Assembly: GCA_036555585.1 (NCBI GenBank)
Contig: DATBLE010000009.1
Span: 102,747-166,746 of the forward strand
Source of the DNA: DATBLE01 sp036555585
GTDB lineage: Bacteria > Actinomycetota > Thermoleophilia > Gaiellales > Gaiellaceae
DNA length: 64,000 nt
Reading direction: 5' to 3'
The notes under the pieces are model-generated. The model did not search any database and was not told the origin of the DNA. It worked only from the letters and a program-made list of their open reading frames with translations. Positions 28,188-35,352 of this stretch are shown one piece after another. Numbering within the stretch: position 1 is the stretch's first letter; each line of letters opens with the position of its first letter. The translations under genes and the position numbers were made by a program.

Positions 28188-28909
28188 TCCCCTGCCTCGA
28201 CGTGGCCGGCGGCCGCGTCGTCAAGGGCGTCCGCTTCGAGCACCTCCGCGACGTGGGCGACCCGGTCGAGCTGGCCACCCGCTACTCGGAGCTGGGCGCG
28301 GACGAGCTCGTCTTCCTCGACATCACGGCGACGCTGGAGGACCGCGGGCCGCTGCTCCGGCTGGTGGAGCGGGCGGCCGCAGAGCTGGAGATCCCGTTCA
28401 CGGTCGGCGGCGGCGTCGGCGAGCCGGAGAGCGCGCGGGCGCTGCTCCGGGCCGGCGCCGACAAGATCTCGCTCAACCGCGCGGCCGTCGAGTCGCCCGA
28501 CCTGCTCACGACTCTCGCCTCCGAGTTCGGCTCCCAGGCGGTCGTCTGCGCGATCGACGCGCGCGCCGGCGAGGTGGTCACCCACGCCGGCCGGCAGGCC
28601 CGCAGCCTGGAGGCGGTCGCCTGGGCGCGCGAGGCGGTCGAGCGCGGGGCGGGCGAGATCCTGCTCACCTCGATCGACGCGGACGGCACCCGCAACGGCT
28701 ACGACCTGGGCCTGACGCGGTCCGTCGCGGAGGCGGTGCCGGTCCCCGTGATCGCCTCGGGAGGCGCGGGGGACGCCAGGCACCTGGCCGACGCGTTCGA
28801 GGCGGGCGCGGAGGCTGCGCTCGTCGCCTCGATCGTCCACGAGCGGCCGGACCGGCTGGGCGAGCTGAAGCGCGAGCTGAAGGAGGCGGGATGGGACGTC
28901 AGGACCTGA
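28169..28909 (+). CDS. hisF: Imidazole glycerol phosphate synthase, cyclase subunit
   Basis: 246-residue TIM barrel that makes imidazole glycerol phosphate and AICAR with HisH. Catalytic Asp residues are in IPCLDVAGGRVVKG and VVCAIDARAGE; ADKISLNRAAVESPDLL and LTSIDADGTRNGYDL are family motifs. The start ATG (28169) lies within the end of hisH; no later start would keep the first beta strand. It overlaps hisIE by 19 nt. Confidence 0.96.
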   Translation: MVKKRVIPCLDVAGGRVVKGVRFEHLRDVGDPVELATRYSELGADELVFLDITATLEDRGPLLRLVERAAAELEIPFTVGGGVGEPESARALLRAGADKISLNRAAVESPDLLTTLASEFGSQAVVCAIDARAGEVVTHAGRQARSLEAVAWAREAVERGAGEILLTSIDADGTRNGYDLGLTRSVAEAVPVPVIASGGAGDARHLADAFEAGAEAALVASIVHERPDRLGELKRELKEAGWDVRT

Positions 28910-29442
28910 CTCCCGCGATCGTCCAGGACGCGGACGGCGGCCGCGTGCTGATGCTCGCGTGGATGGACGAGGAGGCGCTCCGCCGCACCCGGGAGACCGG
29001 CGAGGCCTGGTTCTGGAGCCGCTCTCGCCGTCAGCTCTGGCACAAGGGCGAGACGTCGGGCAGCACGCTCGCCGTGGTCGAGCTGCGCGAGGACTGCGAC
29101 GGCGACGCGATCCTGCTGCGCGTCCGGCCGGCCGGGCCCACCTGTCACACCGGCTCGCTCTCGTGCTTCGCGCCCTGGCTCTGGCGCCGCGTCGCGGAGC
29201 GGGCGAACGAGCGGCCCGCGGGCTCCTACGTGGCCGGCCTGCTCGCCGAAGGGCCCGCCGCCGCCGCGCGCAAGGTCGGCGAGGAAGGGCTCGAGGCGGC
29301 GCTCGCCGGCGCGGGCGAGAGCGACGAGCGGCTGGTCGAGGAGCTCGCCGACCTCTGGTTCCACACCTACGTGCTCCTGGCCGCCCGCGGCCTCGACCCC
29401 GCCGCGGTCGAGGACGAGCTGCGACGAAGAGCGAACACGTAG
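28891..29442 (+). CDS. hisIE: Phosphoribosyl-AMP cyclohydrolase / phosphoribosyl-ATP pyrophosphatase
   Basis: 183-residue bifunctional enzyme for steps 2 and 3. The N-terminal HisI part (1 to ~95) has WMDEEALRRTRETGEAWFWSRSR, LRVRPAGPTCHTGSLSCF and the Zn2+ Cys residues; the C-terminal HisE part (~100-183) has GSYVAGLLAEGPAAAARKVGEEG and EELADLWFHTYVLLAARGL. It is the last gene of the his operon and is followed by a strong hairpin. No hisN (histidinol-phosphatase) is found in the cluster. Confidence 0.95.
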   Translation: MGRQDLTPAIVQDADGGRVLMLAWMDEEALRRTRETGEAWFWSRSRRQLWHKGETSGSTLAVVELREDCDGDAILLRVRPAGPTCHTGSLSCFAPWLWRRVAERANERPAGSYVAGLLAEGPAAAARKVGEEGLEAALAGAGESDERLVEELADLWFHTYVLLAARGLDPAAVEDELRRRANT

Positions 29443-29498
29443 GGCGACCCTCGACGACAGACCTCCTGGTCTTGGCAGTTCCGGCGCGGGAGCGCGAG

Positions 29499-29527
29499 CA
29501 AGCGGCCGGGCTTGGCCCGGCCGCTTG
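29499..29527. terminator. Strong 13-bp hairpin between convergent hisIE and amt
   Basis: Perfect inverted repeat: CAAGCGGCCGGGC, loop TTG, GCCCGGCCGCTTG. Neither side has a long T-tract (AAAACAAGG follows on the plus strand), so it is a hairpin-type bidirectional barrier rather than a textbook intrinsic terminator. Confidence 0.6.
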
Positions 29528-29586
29528 CGAAAACAAGGTGGGCGTGAGCGGACGCCGCACGTTCCGCCCGCGCCCGGGCAACCCTA

Positions 29587-30987
29587 CTACCCCGACGGCT
29601 CGGGTATCGCGCGAGGCGTCACCGCCGGAGGCGGGGCGGCCTTCGGCTCGCGCTCCCACGGCGGCGTCGACCAGGCGTCGTAGCCACCGGGAACCGGGAT
29701 GTAGAACTCGGGGTAGCCCCACATGCCGTGCTCGGAGACGTCGAGCCCGGCGGTCTCGGTCTCGTCCTCGACGCGGATCCCCCACAGCCGCTTCATCGCC
29801 CACAGCGCGGCGAAGGAGGCCGTGAAGGTGAACGCACCGACCGTGACCAGGCCCAGCGCCTGCACGCCGAGCTGGTGGAACGAGCCGGTGTAGACGAGCC
29901 CGCCGGTCCCCGTGGCGAGGTTGGCGGCGAGCGCGGGGACGGCGAACAGGCCGGTCGCGAGCGTGCCCCAGACCCCGCTCATGCCGTGGACGGCGACTGC
30001 GCCGATCGGGTCGTCGATCCCGATCCGCTCGACGAACAGAACGCCGGCGACGGCGATGAAGCCGGAGACGAGGCCGATCACGACCGCCGCCCACGGCGCG
30101 ACGAACCCGGACGCGGCGGTGATCGCCACCAGAGCGGCGATCACGCCGTTCAGCATCATCGAGACGTCCGGCTTGTCGAGGATCAGCCAGGCGCAGAGGA
30201 TCCCGCTGACCGCCCCGGCGGCTGCGGCGAGGTTGGTCGTCAGCGCGACGTAGCCGAAGTAGCCGATGTGGTGGCCCGTGACGACGCCCAGCGTCGAGCC
30301 GGGGTTGAACCCGAACCAGCCGAACCAGAGGATGATCGTCCCGAGCACGGCGAACGGCATGTTGTGGCCGGGGATCGGGTTGGCCCGGCCGTCGGTGCCG
30401 AACTTGCCGATGCGCGGCCCGAGCAGGAGCGCCCCGGCGAGGGCGGCGAGCGCGCCCTGGTAGTGCACGACCGTCGAGCCGGCGAAGTCCTGCATGCCCT
30501 TCGAGAACAGCCAGCCGCTCGACGACCAGACCCAGTGCGAGACGACGGAATAGATGAGCGTGAAGACGACCCCGAACGCGAAGTACACCCACAGCTTCGC
30601 GCGCTCGGCCATCGCCCCCCAGACGATCGCGAGCGAGACGCCCGCGAAGACGACCTCGAACAGCCAGCCGGTGGCGGCCGGGATGCCGGCGAAGAAGGTG
30701 AACGGCGCCTGGCCGATCGCGAGGAAGTCGTCGGCGGAGGGGAAGAAGCCGGACGTGCCGACGAACGATCCGCCGTCGCCGAACGCGAGCCCGAAGCCGA
30801 CCGCCCAGTACACGAGCGACGCGATCCCGAAGATCAGGACGTTCTTGCCGGCGATGTGCGCGGCGTTCTTCATCCGGGTGAGGCCGGCCTCGAGGAAGGC
30901 GAAGCCCGCCTGCATGAACATCACGAGGACGGCAGCGACCACGACCCAGATCGTGTTCGCGGCGATGACCAGGTCTGCCGTCTTCAC
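29587..30987 (-). CDS. amt: Ammonium transporter Amt
   Basis: 466-residue inner-membrane channel for ammonium with 11 expected helices. The signature DFAGSTVVHYQGALAALAGALLLGPR and AVHGMSGVWG carry the twin pore His residues; FEVVFAGVSLAIVWGAMAER is another family motif. The cytosolic C-tail (GLDVSEHGMWGYPEFY) is the usual PII contact, followed by a Pro-rich extension. The ATG overlaps the glnK stop by 4 nt, so the pair is coupled. It is the last gene of the operon. Confidence 0.96.
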   Translation of the reverse strand: MKTADLVIAANTIWVVVAAVLVMFMQAGFAFLEAGLTRMKNAAHIAGKNVLIFGIASLVYWAVGFGLAFGDGGSFVGTSGFFPSADDFLAIGQAPFTFFAGIPAATGWLFEVVFAGVSLAIVWGAMAERAKLWVYFAFGVVFTLIYSVVSHWVWSSSGWLFSKGMQDFAGSTVVHYQGALAALAGALLLGPRIGKFGTDGRANPIPGHNMPFAVLGTIILWFGWFGFNPGSTLGVVTGHHIGYFGYVALTTNLAAAAGAVSGILCAWLILDKPDVSMMLNGVIAALVAITAASGFVAPWAAVVIGLVSGFIAVAGVLFVERIGIDDPIGAVAVHGMSGVWGTLATGLFAVPALAANLATGTGGLVYTGSFHQLGVQALGLVTVGAFTFTASFAALWAMKRLWGIRVEDETETAGLDVSEHGMWGYPEFYIPVPGGYDAWSTPPWEREPKAAPPPAVTPRAIPEPSG

Positions 30988-31355
30988 CGAGCTTCCACCT
31001 CCTCCAGGGGCTTCCCCGTCCGGTTGTGCATCACGTTTCCGACGGGCGTCGTCCAGACGATCCCGTCGCCCGACTCGTTGCCGCTGCGTGCCGCGTCGCC
31101 GATCGCGCCGACGATCGCGTCCGCCTTCCCGGCCTCCGCGACGAAGATCAGGAGCGCCTTCGGCAGGAACCGCGACTCGAAGACGCGGCCGCGGTACTCG
31201 TGGGTGATGCCGCGCTGGCGTCCGTGCCCGACTGCCTCGATCACGGTGACCCCGACATGGCCCGACTGCTCCTCGACGGCGTCGATCACCGTCTCGATCC
31301 GCTCGCGGATCACGACTGTCTCGACCTTCACGAAGCCGGCGGCCTCGTCGTTCAC
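30984..31355 (-). CDS. glnK: PII-family nitrogen regulator (GlnK type), T-loop Tyr replaced by Phe
   Basis: 123-residue trimeric signal protein that senses ATP/ADP and 2-oxoglutarate and plugs Amt. GHGRQRG, THEYRGRVF and the ATP-binding RTGK motif (HNRTGKPLEE) are present. At the T-loop site of covalent uridylylation/adenylylation (canonical Tyr51) there is Phe59 (RGRVFESRFLPK); Tyr54 (canonical Tyr46) is kept. It therefore cannot be modified at the usual residue. The start GTG overlaps the upstream GNAT stop by 4 nt. It is placed right before amt, the typical glnK-amt arrangement. Confidence 0.9.
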   Translation of the reverse strand: MNDEAAGFVKVETVVIRERIETVIDAVEEQSGHVGVTVIEAVGHGRQRGITHEYRGRVFESRFLPKALLIFVAEAGKADAIVGAIGDAARSGNESGDGIVWTTPVGNVMHNRTGKPLEEVEAR

Positions 31356-31666
31356 GGAGCCCTCCTCTCCATCAGGACGGTGTCCCGCCACGCACCGTCG
31401 AGTTGGCCGATCCGCTCGCGCGTGCCGACGACGCGGAATCCGCGGCGCTCGTGGAACGCGATGCTTCCCGTGTTGTCGGCGAAGATCGAGGCCTGGATCG
31501 TCCAGATCCCGCTCGAGTCGGCGTCGGCGATCAGCCGATCGAGGAGCGCGCTGCCGACGCCGCGGCCGCGCGCGTCGGCGGCGACGTAGACGCTGTTCTC
31601 GACCACGCCGGCGTAGATCGCCTTCACGGCGGGCCAGTCGCTCGGTGTCATCGGTCTGATCTCCAT
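31352..31666 (-). CDS. GNAT acetyltransferase with an internal deletion, possibly inactive
   Basis: 104 residues against ~165 in the phosphinothricin-acetyltransferase-like family it resembles. The N-terminus MEIRPMTPSDWPAVKAIYAG is the usual first strand and helix, but it runs straight into VVENSVYVAADARGRGVGSALLDRLI, which in complete members comes about 60 residues later. The acetyl-CoA-binding ARGRGVG loop and the last strands (IFADNTGSIAFHERRGFRVVG) are intact. It is first in the operon ahead of glnK, and its ATG (31664-31666) is the first start after the leader terminator. It may be a decaying gene kept for coupling to glnK. Confidence 0.6.
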   Translation of the reverse strand: MEIRPMTPSDWPAVKAIYAGVVENSVYVAADARGRGVGSALLDRLIADADSSGIWTIQASIFADNTGSIAFHERRGFRVVGTRERIGQLDGAWRDTVLMERRAP

Positions 31667-31697
31667 CGTCTTCGGACCAACATCGTCTCGGACCAAC

Positions 31698-31765
31698 AAA
31701 AAAGCCCCAGGGCTCCGCGAGCCCTGAGGCGCCTTCGCCTCCGCGCCGCCTCCGACGGCGACGCG
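31698..31765 (-). promoter_or_regulatory. Leader RNA with competing hairpins and terminator, GNAT-glnK-amt operon
   Basis: Minus strand, 5' to 3': hairpin 1 (31742-31765, 9 bp, loop GTCGGA) is followed at once by AGGCGAAGGCGCCTC (31726-31740), a small hairpin, and then a 12-bp terminator stem (arms 31719-31730 and 31704-31715, loop GCG) ending in TTTTTT (31698-31703). The GCCTC at 31726-31730 is both the 3' arm of the small hairpin and the 5' arm of the terminator, so they exclude each other. The glnA leader has the same design. No known riboswitch class is recognised. Confidence 0.7.
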
Positions 31766-31770
31766 CTTCA

Positions 31771-31799
31771 ACAATAGAAGCGACGGCGGACGCGGTCAA
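31771..31799 (-). promoter_or_regulatory. Promoter of GNAT-glnK-amt operon
   Basis: Minus strand TTGACC (31794-31799), 17-nt spacer, TATTGT (31771-31776). The transcript should start near 31764, at the 5' arm of the first leader hairpin, and run ~98 nt before the first ATG. Confidence 0.7.
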
Positions 31800-31850
31800 A
31801 CGGCAGCGGCGCGGTAGGATGACGTCGGTCGACCAGGGAGGCGCTGCTCG

Positions 31851-31883
31851 ATGAAGCGAAGAGATCCAGACCGGCACCTGTAG
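31851..31883 (+). CDS. Possible 10-residue upstream peptide before ABC exporter
   Basis: ATG 31851-31853 to TAG 31881-31883 encodes MKRRDPDRHL. AGGGAGG (31835-31841) lies 9 nt before the ATG, a good ribosome binding site. A stem GCCGAG/CTCGGC follows near 31910-31937 and the exporter starts at 32038. The intergenic region 31667-32037 otherwise holds the divergent glnK leader and promoter, and nothing else was seen. Short upstream peptides can control drug-exporter genes, but the function here is unproven. Confidence 0.3.
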   Translation: MKRRDPDRHL

Positions 31884-32037
31884 GTCCCCGGTCCCGCCGC
31901 GTTTGCGCCCTCGCCGAGACGTCTGGTAGCCTCGGCGGCTCGATGTTGCTCTTCGGCTGACACGCCAGCTCGCGCGCCACCGGGTGGCCGGTGGTCGTCG
32001 CGTCGTGTTCCGTTTCCAGCCTGGAGGAGTAACCCCG

Positions 32038-32850
32038 ATGTTTGCCGGTAGTGAAGTTCACGCTCTATCTGTCGAGAACCTGCGCAAGGAGTTCGTCCGG
32101 AAGGACGGGCGCAAGCGCACCCGCGTCGACGCGTTACGAGGCGTCACCTTCGAGCTCGGTCGCGGCGAGTGCATCGCCATCCTGGGCCAGAACGGCTCGG
32201 GCAAGTCGACGCTGGTCCGGCTGCTCTCGACGCTCCTGATCCCGGACGGCGGCAGCGCGCGCATCTTCGGTCACGACATCGCCGAGACCAGGACGGTCCG
32301 CACGATGGTCAACCGCGTCTCGGTGGAGGCGTCGTTCTTCAAGAAGATGTCCGCGACCGAGAACCTCGCCTACGCGGCGCGGTTCTACGGGCTGACCCCG
32401 AGGGAGACGCGGGAGCGGATCCCCGTGATCCTCGACCGGGTCGGCTTCCCGGTCTCCCGCCGCACGCATGCGATGGAGCACCTCTCTCGCGGGACCCAGC
32501 AGAAGGTCGCGCTCGCCCGCGCGCTGCTGACCTCGCCGGTGCTGCTGCTGCTCGACGAGCCGACCACGGGCCTCGACCCGCGCTCGAAGCTCGAGGTCCA
32601 GGACTTCATCCGCGAGGTGCGGGCGATCCACGACACCACGATCCTGCTCTGCACCCACGACCTCGCCGAGGCCGAGGTGCTCGCCGAGCGCATCGGAATC
32701 CTCGACGACGGCCGGCTGCTCTGCCTCGAGCCCGCCGACGAGATCAAGGACCGCTACGGCGTCGAGACGCTCGAGGAGGCGTTCTTCGCCGCCACCGGAC
32801 GCACGTTCGAGGACGAGCGCGAGGAGGAGGAAGAGGAGGTGAGAGCCTGA
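32038..32850 (+). CDS. ABC-2 type exporter, ATP-binding protein
   Basis: 270-residue ATPase of an export-type ABC transporter. Walker A is GQNGSGKS, the signature is LSRGTQQK, Walker B is LLLLDEPTTGLD, and the H-loop is in CTHDLAEAE. The C-terminus has an acidic tail (EDEREEEEEEV) after an FAATGRTF segment. The start ATG has GGAGGAG 8 nt upstream. It overlaps the permease gene by one base. Substrate unknown; drug or lipid export is typical of this group. Confidence 0.93.
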   Translation: MFAGSEVHALSVENLRKEFVRKDGRKRTRVDALRGVTFELGRGECIAILGQNGSGKSTLVRLLSTLLIPDGGSARIFGHDIAETRTVRTMVNRVSVEASFFKKMSATENLAYAARFYGLTPRETRERIPVILDRVGFPVSRRTHAMEHLSRGTQQKVALARALLTSPVLLLLDEPTTGLDPRSKLEVQDFIREVRAIHDTTILLCTHDLAEAEVLAERIGILDDGRLLCLEPADEIKDRYGVETLEEAFFAATGRTFEDEREEEEEEVRA

Positions 32851-33677
32851 TGACCGCGATCGCCGCCCGCGCCCGCCACGAGCTGATCGGCCTGCTCGGG
32901 GTGGTCGAGCGGAACTGGTACCTCGTCAAGCGCTACGCGATGTGGGAGCTCGCGTTCTTCGTCTGGACGATCGCGAACACCCTGTCGATCGTCTTCATCT
33001 CGAAGGCGGCGGGACTGCCTCCCGACCAGGAGAACCGGTTGACCACGGTGCTGCTGATCGGCGCCGTGATCTGGGCGTACCTGGGGATCATCTTCGAGAT
33101 CCTCACCGAGACCGTGGCCTGGGAGCGCTGGGAAGGGACGATCGAGTACACGTTCATGGCGCCGCTGTCGCGGCCCGTGCACCTGATCGGGATGGGGCTG
33201 TTCGCGATCGCCTACGGGCTCGTCCGCGCGACGCTGATCTTCGCCGTGGTCGCGGCGATGTTCGGCCTGCACATGCCGGACGCGAACTTCGCGACCGCGC
33301 TGGTCCTGCTCGGGATCGCGTCGGTCTCGTTCATCGGCATCGGGATGATGACCGCCGTCCTGCCGCTGATCTCGCCGGAGAAGGGGACGCAGCTGGGCTT
33401 CATGGCGCAGGGGATCATGCTCGTCGTCTCGGGCGTCTACTACCCGGTGTCGGTGCTGCCGCAGTGGATGCAGTGGATCTCGACGATCTCGCCGGCCACC
33501 TACGCGCTGCGCGGGATCAGGGCTGCGATCCTCGAGGGCGCGACGCCGGCCGACGTCTGGGGCGACATCTGGCCGCTGCTCCTGATCGGAGCCGTCGCCA
33601 TCCCGCTCGGGCTGTGGGTCTTCCGGCGGGGCGAGCAGTACGCGAAGCGCCACGGGAAGCTGAAGCGGTCGGGGTGA
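32850..33677 (+). CDS. ABC-2 type exporter, permease
   Basis: 275-residue membrane protein with about six helices (for example FFVWTIANTLSIVFIS, VLLIGAVIWAYLGIIFEI, VLLGIASVSFIGIGMM, IWPLLLIGAVAIPLGLWVF). GVYYPVSVLPQWMQWISTISPATYALRGIR is the ABC-2 permease signature. The start ATG overlaps the ATPase stop (TGATG). It is followed by a methyltransferase with a 4-nt overlap, so the three form one operon. Confidence 0.9.
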   Translation: MTAIAARARHELIGLLGVVERNWYLVKRYAMWELAFFVWTIANTLSIVFISKAAGLPPDQENRLTTVLLIGAVIWAYLGIIFEILTETVAWERWEGTIEYTFMAPLSRPVHLIGMGLFAIAYGLVRATLIFAVVAAMFGLHMPDANFATALVLLGIASVSFIGIGMMTAVLPLISPEKGTQLGFMAQGIMLVVSGVYYPVSVLPQWMQWISTISPATYALRGIRAAILEGATPADVWGDIWPLLLIGAVAIPLGLWVFRRGEQYAKRHGKLKRSG

Positions 33678-34375
33678 GCCTTCCGAACTACTTCGGGGCC
33701 GAAGTCGCTGCGCGGTACGACGAGACGACGGCGCACCTGCCGGTCGACCCGGTCGTCGACGTCCTCGCCGAGCTCGCGGGCGCCGGGCCCGTCCTCGAGC
33801 TCGGGATCGGCACCGGGCGGATCGCGCTCCCGCTGGCCCGTCGCGGGCTCGAGGTGCACGGGATCGAGCTCTCGCCGGAGATGGTCTCGGAGCTGAGGAA
33901 GAAGCCCGGGGGCGCGGACCTCCCCGTCGCGCTCGGCGACTTCGCGTCGACGCGCGTCGACGTCGCCTTCTCGCTCGCCTATCTCGTGCGCAACACGATC
34001 ATGAACCTGACGACGCAGGGGGCACAGGTCGCCTGCTTCGAGAACGTCGCGTCGCAGCTCCGGCCCGGCGGACTCTTCCTGGTCGAAGTCGTCGCGCCGA
34101 ACACGCACCCGCTCGAGGTGTTCGACCTGAGCGACACGCATGTCGGCGTCGACGAGTACGACCACGCGGGACAGAGGTGCGTCTCGCACCACTTCCGGCT
34201 CGTCGACGGGCAGTGGGAGCGGCGTTCGATCCCGTTCCGCTCGGTCTCTCCCGCCGAGCTCGACCTGATGGCGCGGATCGCGGGCATGCGGCTGCGATCG
34301 CGATGGGCGGGCTGGGACCGCGAGCCGTTCACCGCGGCGAGCACGGAGCACGTCTCGGTCTGGGAGCGCAGGTGA
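33674..34375 (+). CDS. SAM-dependent methyltransferase
   Basis: 233 residues of class I fold. The SAM-binding motif is VLELGIGTGRIALPLARRG (about residues 40-60), followed by VHGIELSPEMV. FVEN VASQLRPGGLFLVEVVAP-like pattern is motif III. It overlaps the exporter permease by 4 nt (GTGA), which hints that the product modifies something linked to the exporter. The substrate is unknown. Confidence 0.85.
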   Translation: MSLPNYFGAEVAARYDETTAHLPVDPVVDVLAELAGAGPVLELGIGTGRIALPLARRGLEVHGIELSPEMVSELRKKPGGADLPVALGDFASTRVDVAFSLAYLVRNTIMNLTTQGAQVACFENVASQLRPGGLFLVEVVAPNTHPLEVFDLSDTHVGVDEYDHAGQRCVSHHFRLVDGQWERRSIPFRSVSPAELDLMARIAGMRLRSRWAGWDREPFTAASTEHVSVWERR

Positions 34376-34383
34376 GTCGCGCG

Positions 34384-34409
34384 TCTTAACGGTGCCAGGC
34401 ACGGTAAAG
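34384..34409. repeat. 26-bp repeat, copy 1, with palindromic core
   Basis: Copy 1 of a 26-bp direct repeat in the 110-bp gap between two convergent genes. The core GTGCCAGGCAC is a palindrome. It matches copy 2 at 24 of 26 bases, with copies starting 57 bp apart. Short GTGCCWGGCAC repeats of this kind are scattered in many actinobacterial and other genomes. Confidence 0.75.
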
Positions 34410-34440
34410 ACCCTGCTCGTAGCGGGAAACAGAGCAGCCT

Positions 34441-34466
34441 TCTTAACAGTGCCTGGCACGGTAAAG
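34441..34466. repeat. 26-bp repeat, copy 2, with palindromic core
   Basis: Copy 2, same orientation as copy 1, core GTGCCTGGCAC. The 31 bp between copies (starting GACCCTGCTC) shows no gene. The repeat may form hairpins at the 3' ends of both converging transcripts. Confidence 0.75.
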
Positions 34467-34485
34467 GGGCTACCGAGCGCGGCCC

Positions 34486-35235
34486 CTAGGCAGCTTCACC
34501 GGCCGGGGCGCGGTAGTTCGGCCGGACGCCGGCCTCGCGGAAGCCTGCGCGGAGGATGTTCCGGTACGAGTTCGAGGGACGGTCGTCCTCGAGCTCGCCT
34601 GTCTCGGTCACGACCGTCCGGCAGCCCTGGCGGCGGGCGTCCTCGATCCGCGCGGCGAGGAGCGCGCTCTGGGCGCCGCGGCCCCGGTACTCCGGCAGGG
34701 TGGCGCCGAAGCCGAGCCAGCCGACGGTGCCGTCGACGAAGAGCGCACCGGCGCCGGCGGGCCGGTCCCCGTCGTAGGCCACGTAGCACGACCACCCCGG
34801 TCGGCCGACGACGTTCGCGGCGAAGCTCTCGCTCCAGTCGGGCAGCAAATAGCCGCCTGCGACGACGGTCCCGAAGTCGCCCGCCCGCGCGGCGTCGACC
34901 GGGACGACGGCGAGCTCACTGCGCGCCTCGCGAGGGCCGACGCCGCGCGAGAACTTCATCCAGCCGTAGTCGCGCGCGAAGCCGCGCTCCTCCAGCTCGC
35001 GCCCGAGCTCGTGCGAGTCCGACACCCACCACTCTCCGTCGCCGTAGAACGCGGCGATCTCGTCGAGGTCGTCGAGCGCGGCCAACCCGAGCACGCGGTT
35101 GAACATCCGCCCGGGCAGCCGGCGCATGGCCAGGCAGACCGCGCCGCCGATCTCGGCGATCTCGCAGAGCTCGGGCGAGCCCCGAAACGCGTCGGCGTAG
35201 GCGGCGTGCTCGACGGACTCGAGGTCGCGAACCAC
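34486..35235 (-). CDS. GNAT-family acetyltransferase
   Basis: 249 residues. The C-terminal half has the GNAT core: YVAYDGDRPAGAGALFVDG, then LGFGATLPEYRGRGAQSALLAARI, which carries the acetyl-CoA R-G-R-G-A loop. The N-terminal half (about 115 residues, LFNRVLGLAALDDLDEIAAFYGDGEWWVSDS) resembles the N-terminal domain of tandem GNAT proteins. The start is GTG at 35235; its upstream region overlaps the divergent glnA promoter. It converges on the methyltransferase gene. Substrate unknown. Confidence 0.8.
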   Translation of the reverse strand: MVRDLESVEHAAYADAFRGSPELCEIAEIGGAVCLAMRRLPGRMFNRVLGLAALDDLDEIAAFYGDGEWWVSDSHELGRELEERGFARDYGWMKFSRGVGPREARSELAVVPVDAARAGDFGTVVAGGYLLPDWSESFAANVVGRPGWSCYVAYDGDRPAGAGALFVDGTVGWLGFGATLPEYRGRGAQSALLAARIEDARRQGCRTVVTETGELEDDRPSNSYRNILRAGFREAGVRPNYRAPAGEAA

Positions 35236-35254
35236 GTCCGACAGCCTACTCCGC

Positions 35255-35260
35255 TATGCT
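35255..35260 (+). promoter_or_regulatory. -10 element of glnA promoter
   Basis: TATGCT with an expected start near 35267; the -35 region (ACCACG, 18 nt upstream) is poor, which suggests an activator or a weak promoter. The leader would be ~86 nt. Confidence 0.45.
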
Positions 35261-35272
35261 CAGCATGTCCGT

Positions 35273-35334
35273 AGGCGATGTGGCCTCGGGCGCGGGCCCT
35301 GCGGTTCGGGGCGGCTCCGCGCTCGGGGCTTTTT
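35273..35334 (+). promoter_or_regulatory. glnA leader with competing hairpins and terminator
   Basis: AGGCGATGTGGCCTC (35273-35287) can form a small hairpin (AGGC/GCCT, loop GATGTG). The GCCTC also begins a 13-bp terminator stem, with arms 35283-35295 and 35317-35329 (two G-U pairs), an inner GCCC/GGGC hairpin, and TTTTT (35330-35334). The glnA ATG lies 18 nt further on, after GGAGGAG. The motif matches the glnK leader at 12 of 15 bases and has the same overlap with the terminator. Confidence 0.7.
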
Positions 35335-35352
35335 CATTTGGGAGGAGAGCGT

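Noticed and set aside
31698..31765. Known glutamine (glnA) riboswitch in the glnK leader
   Set aside because: The conserved bases of the glnA RNA motif that I remember are absent; the leader looks different in sequence and layout.
31943..31960. Five-codon frame MLLFG before the ABC exporter
   Set aside because: No ribosome binding site and too short to separate from chance.
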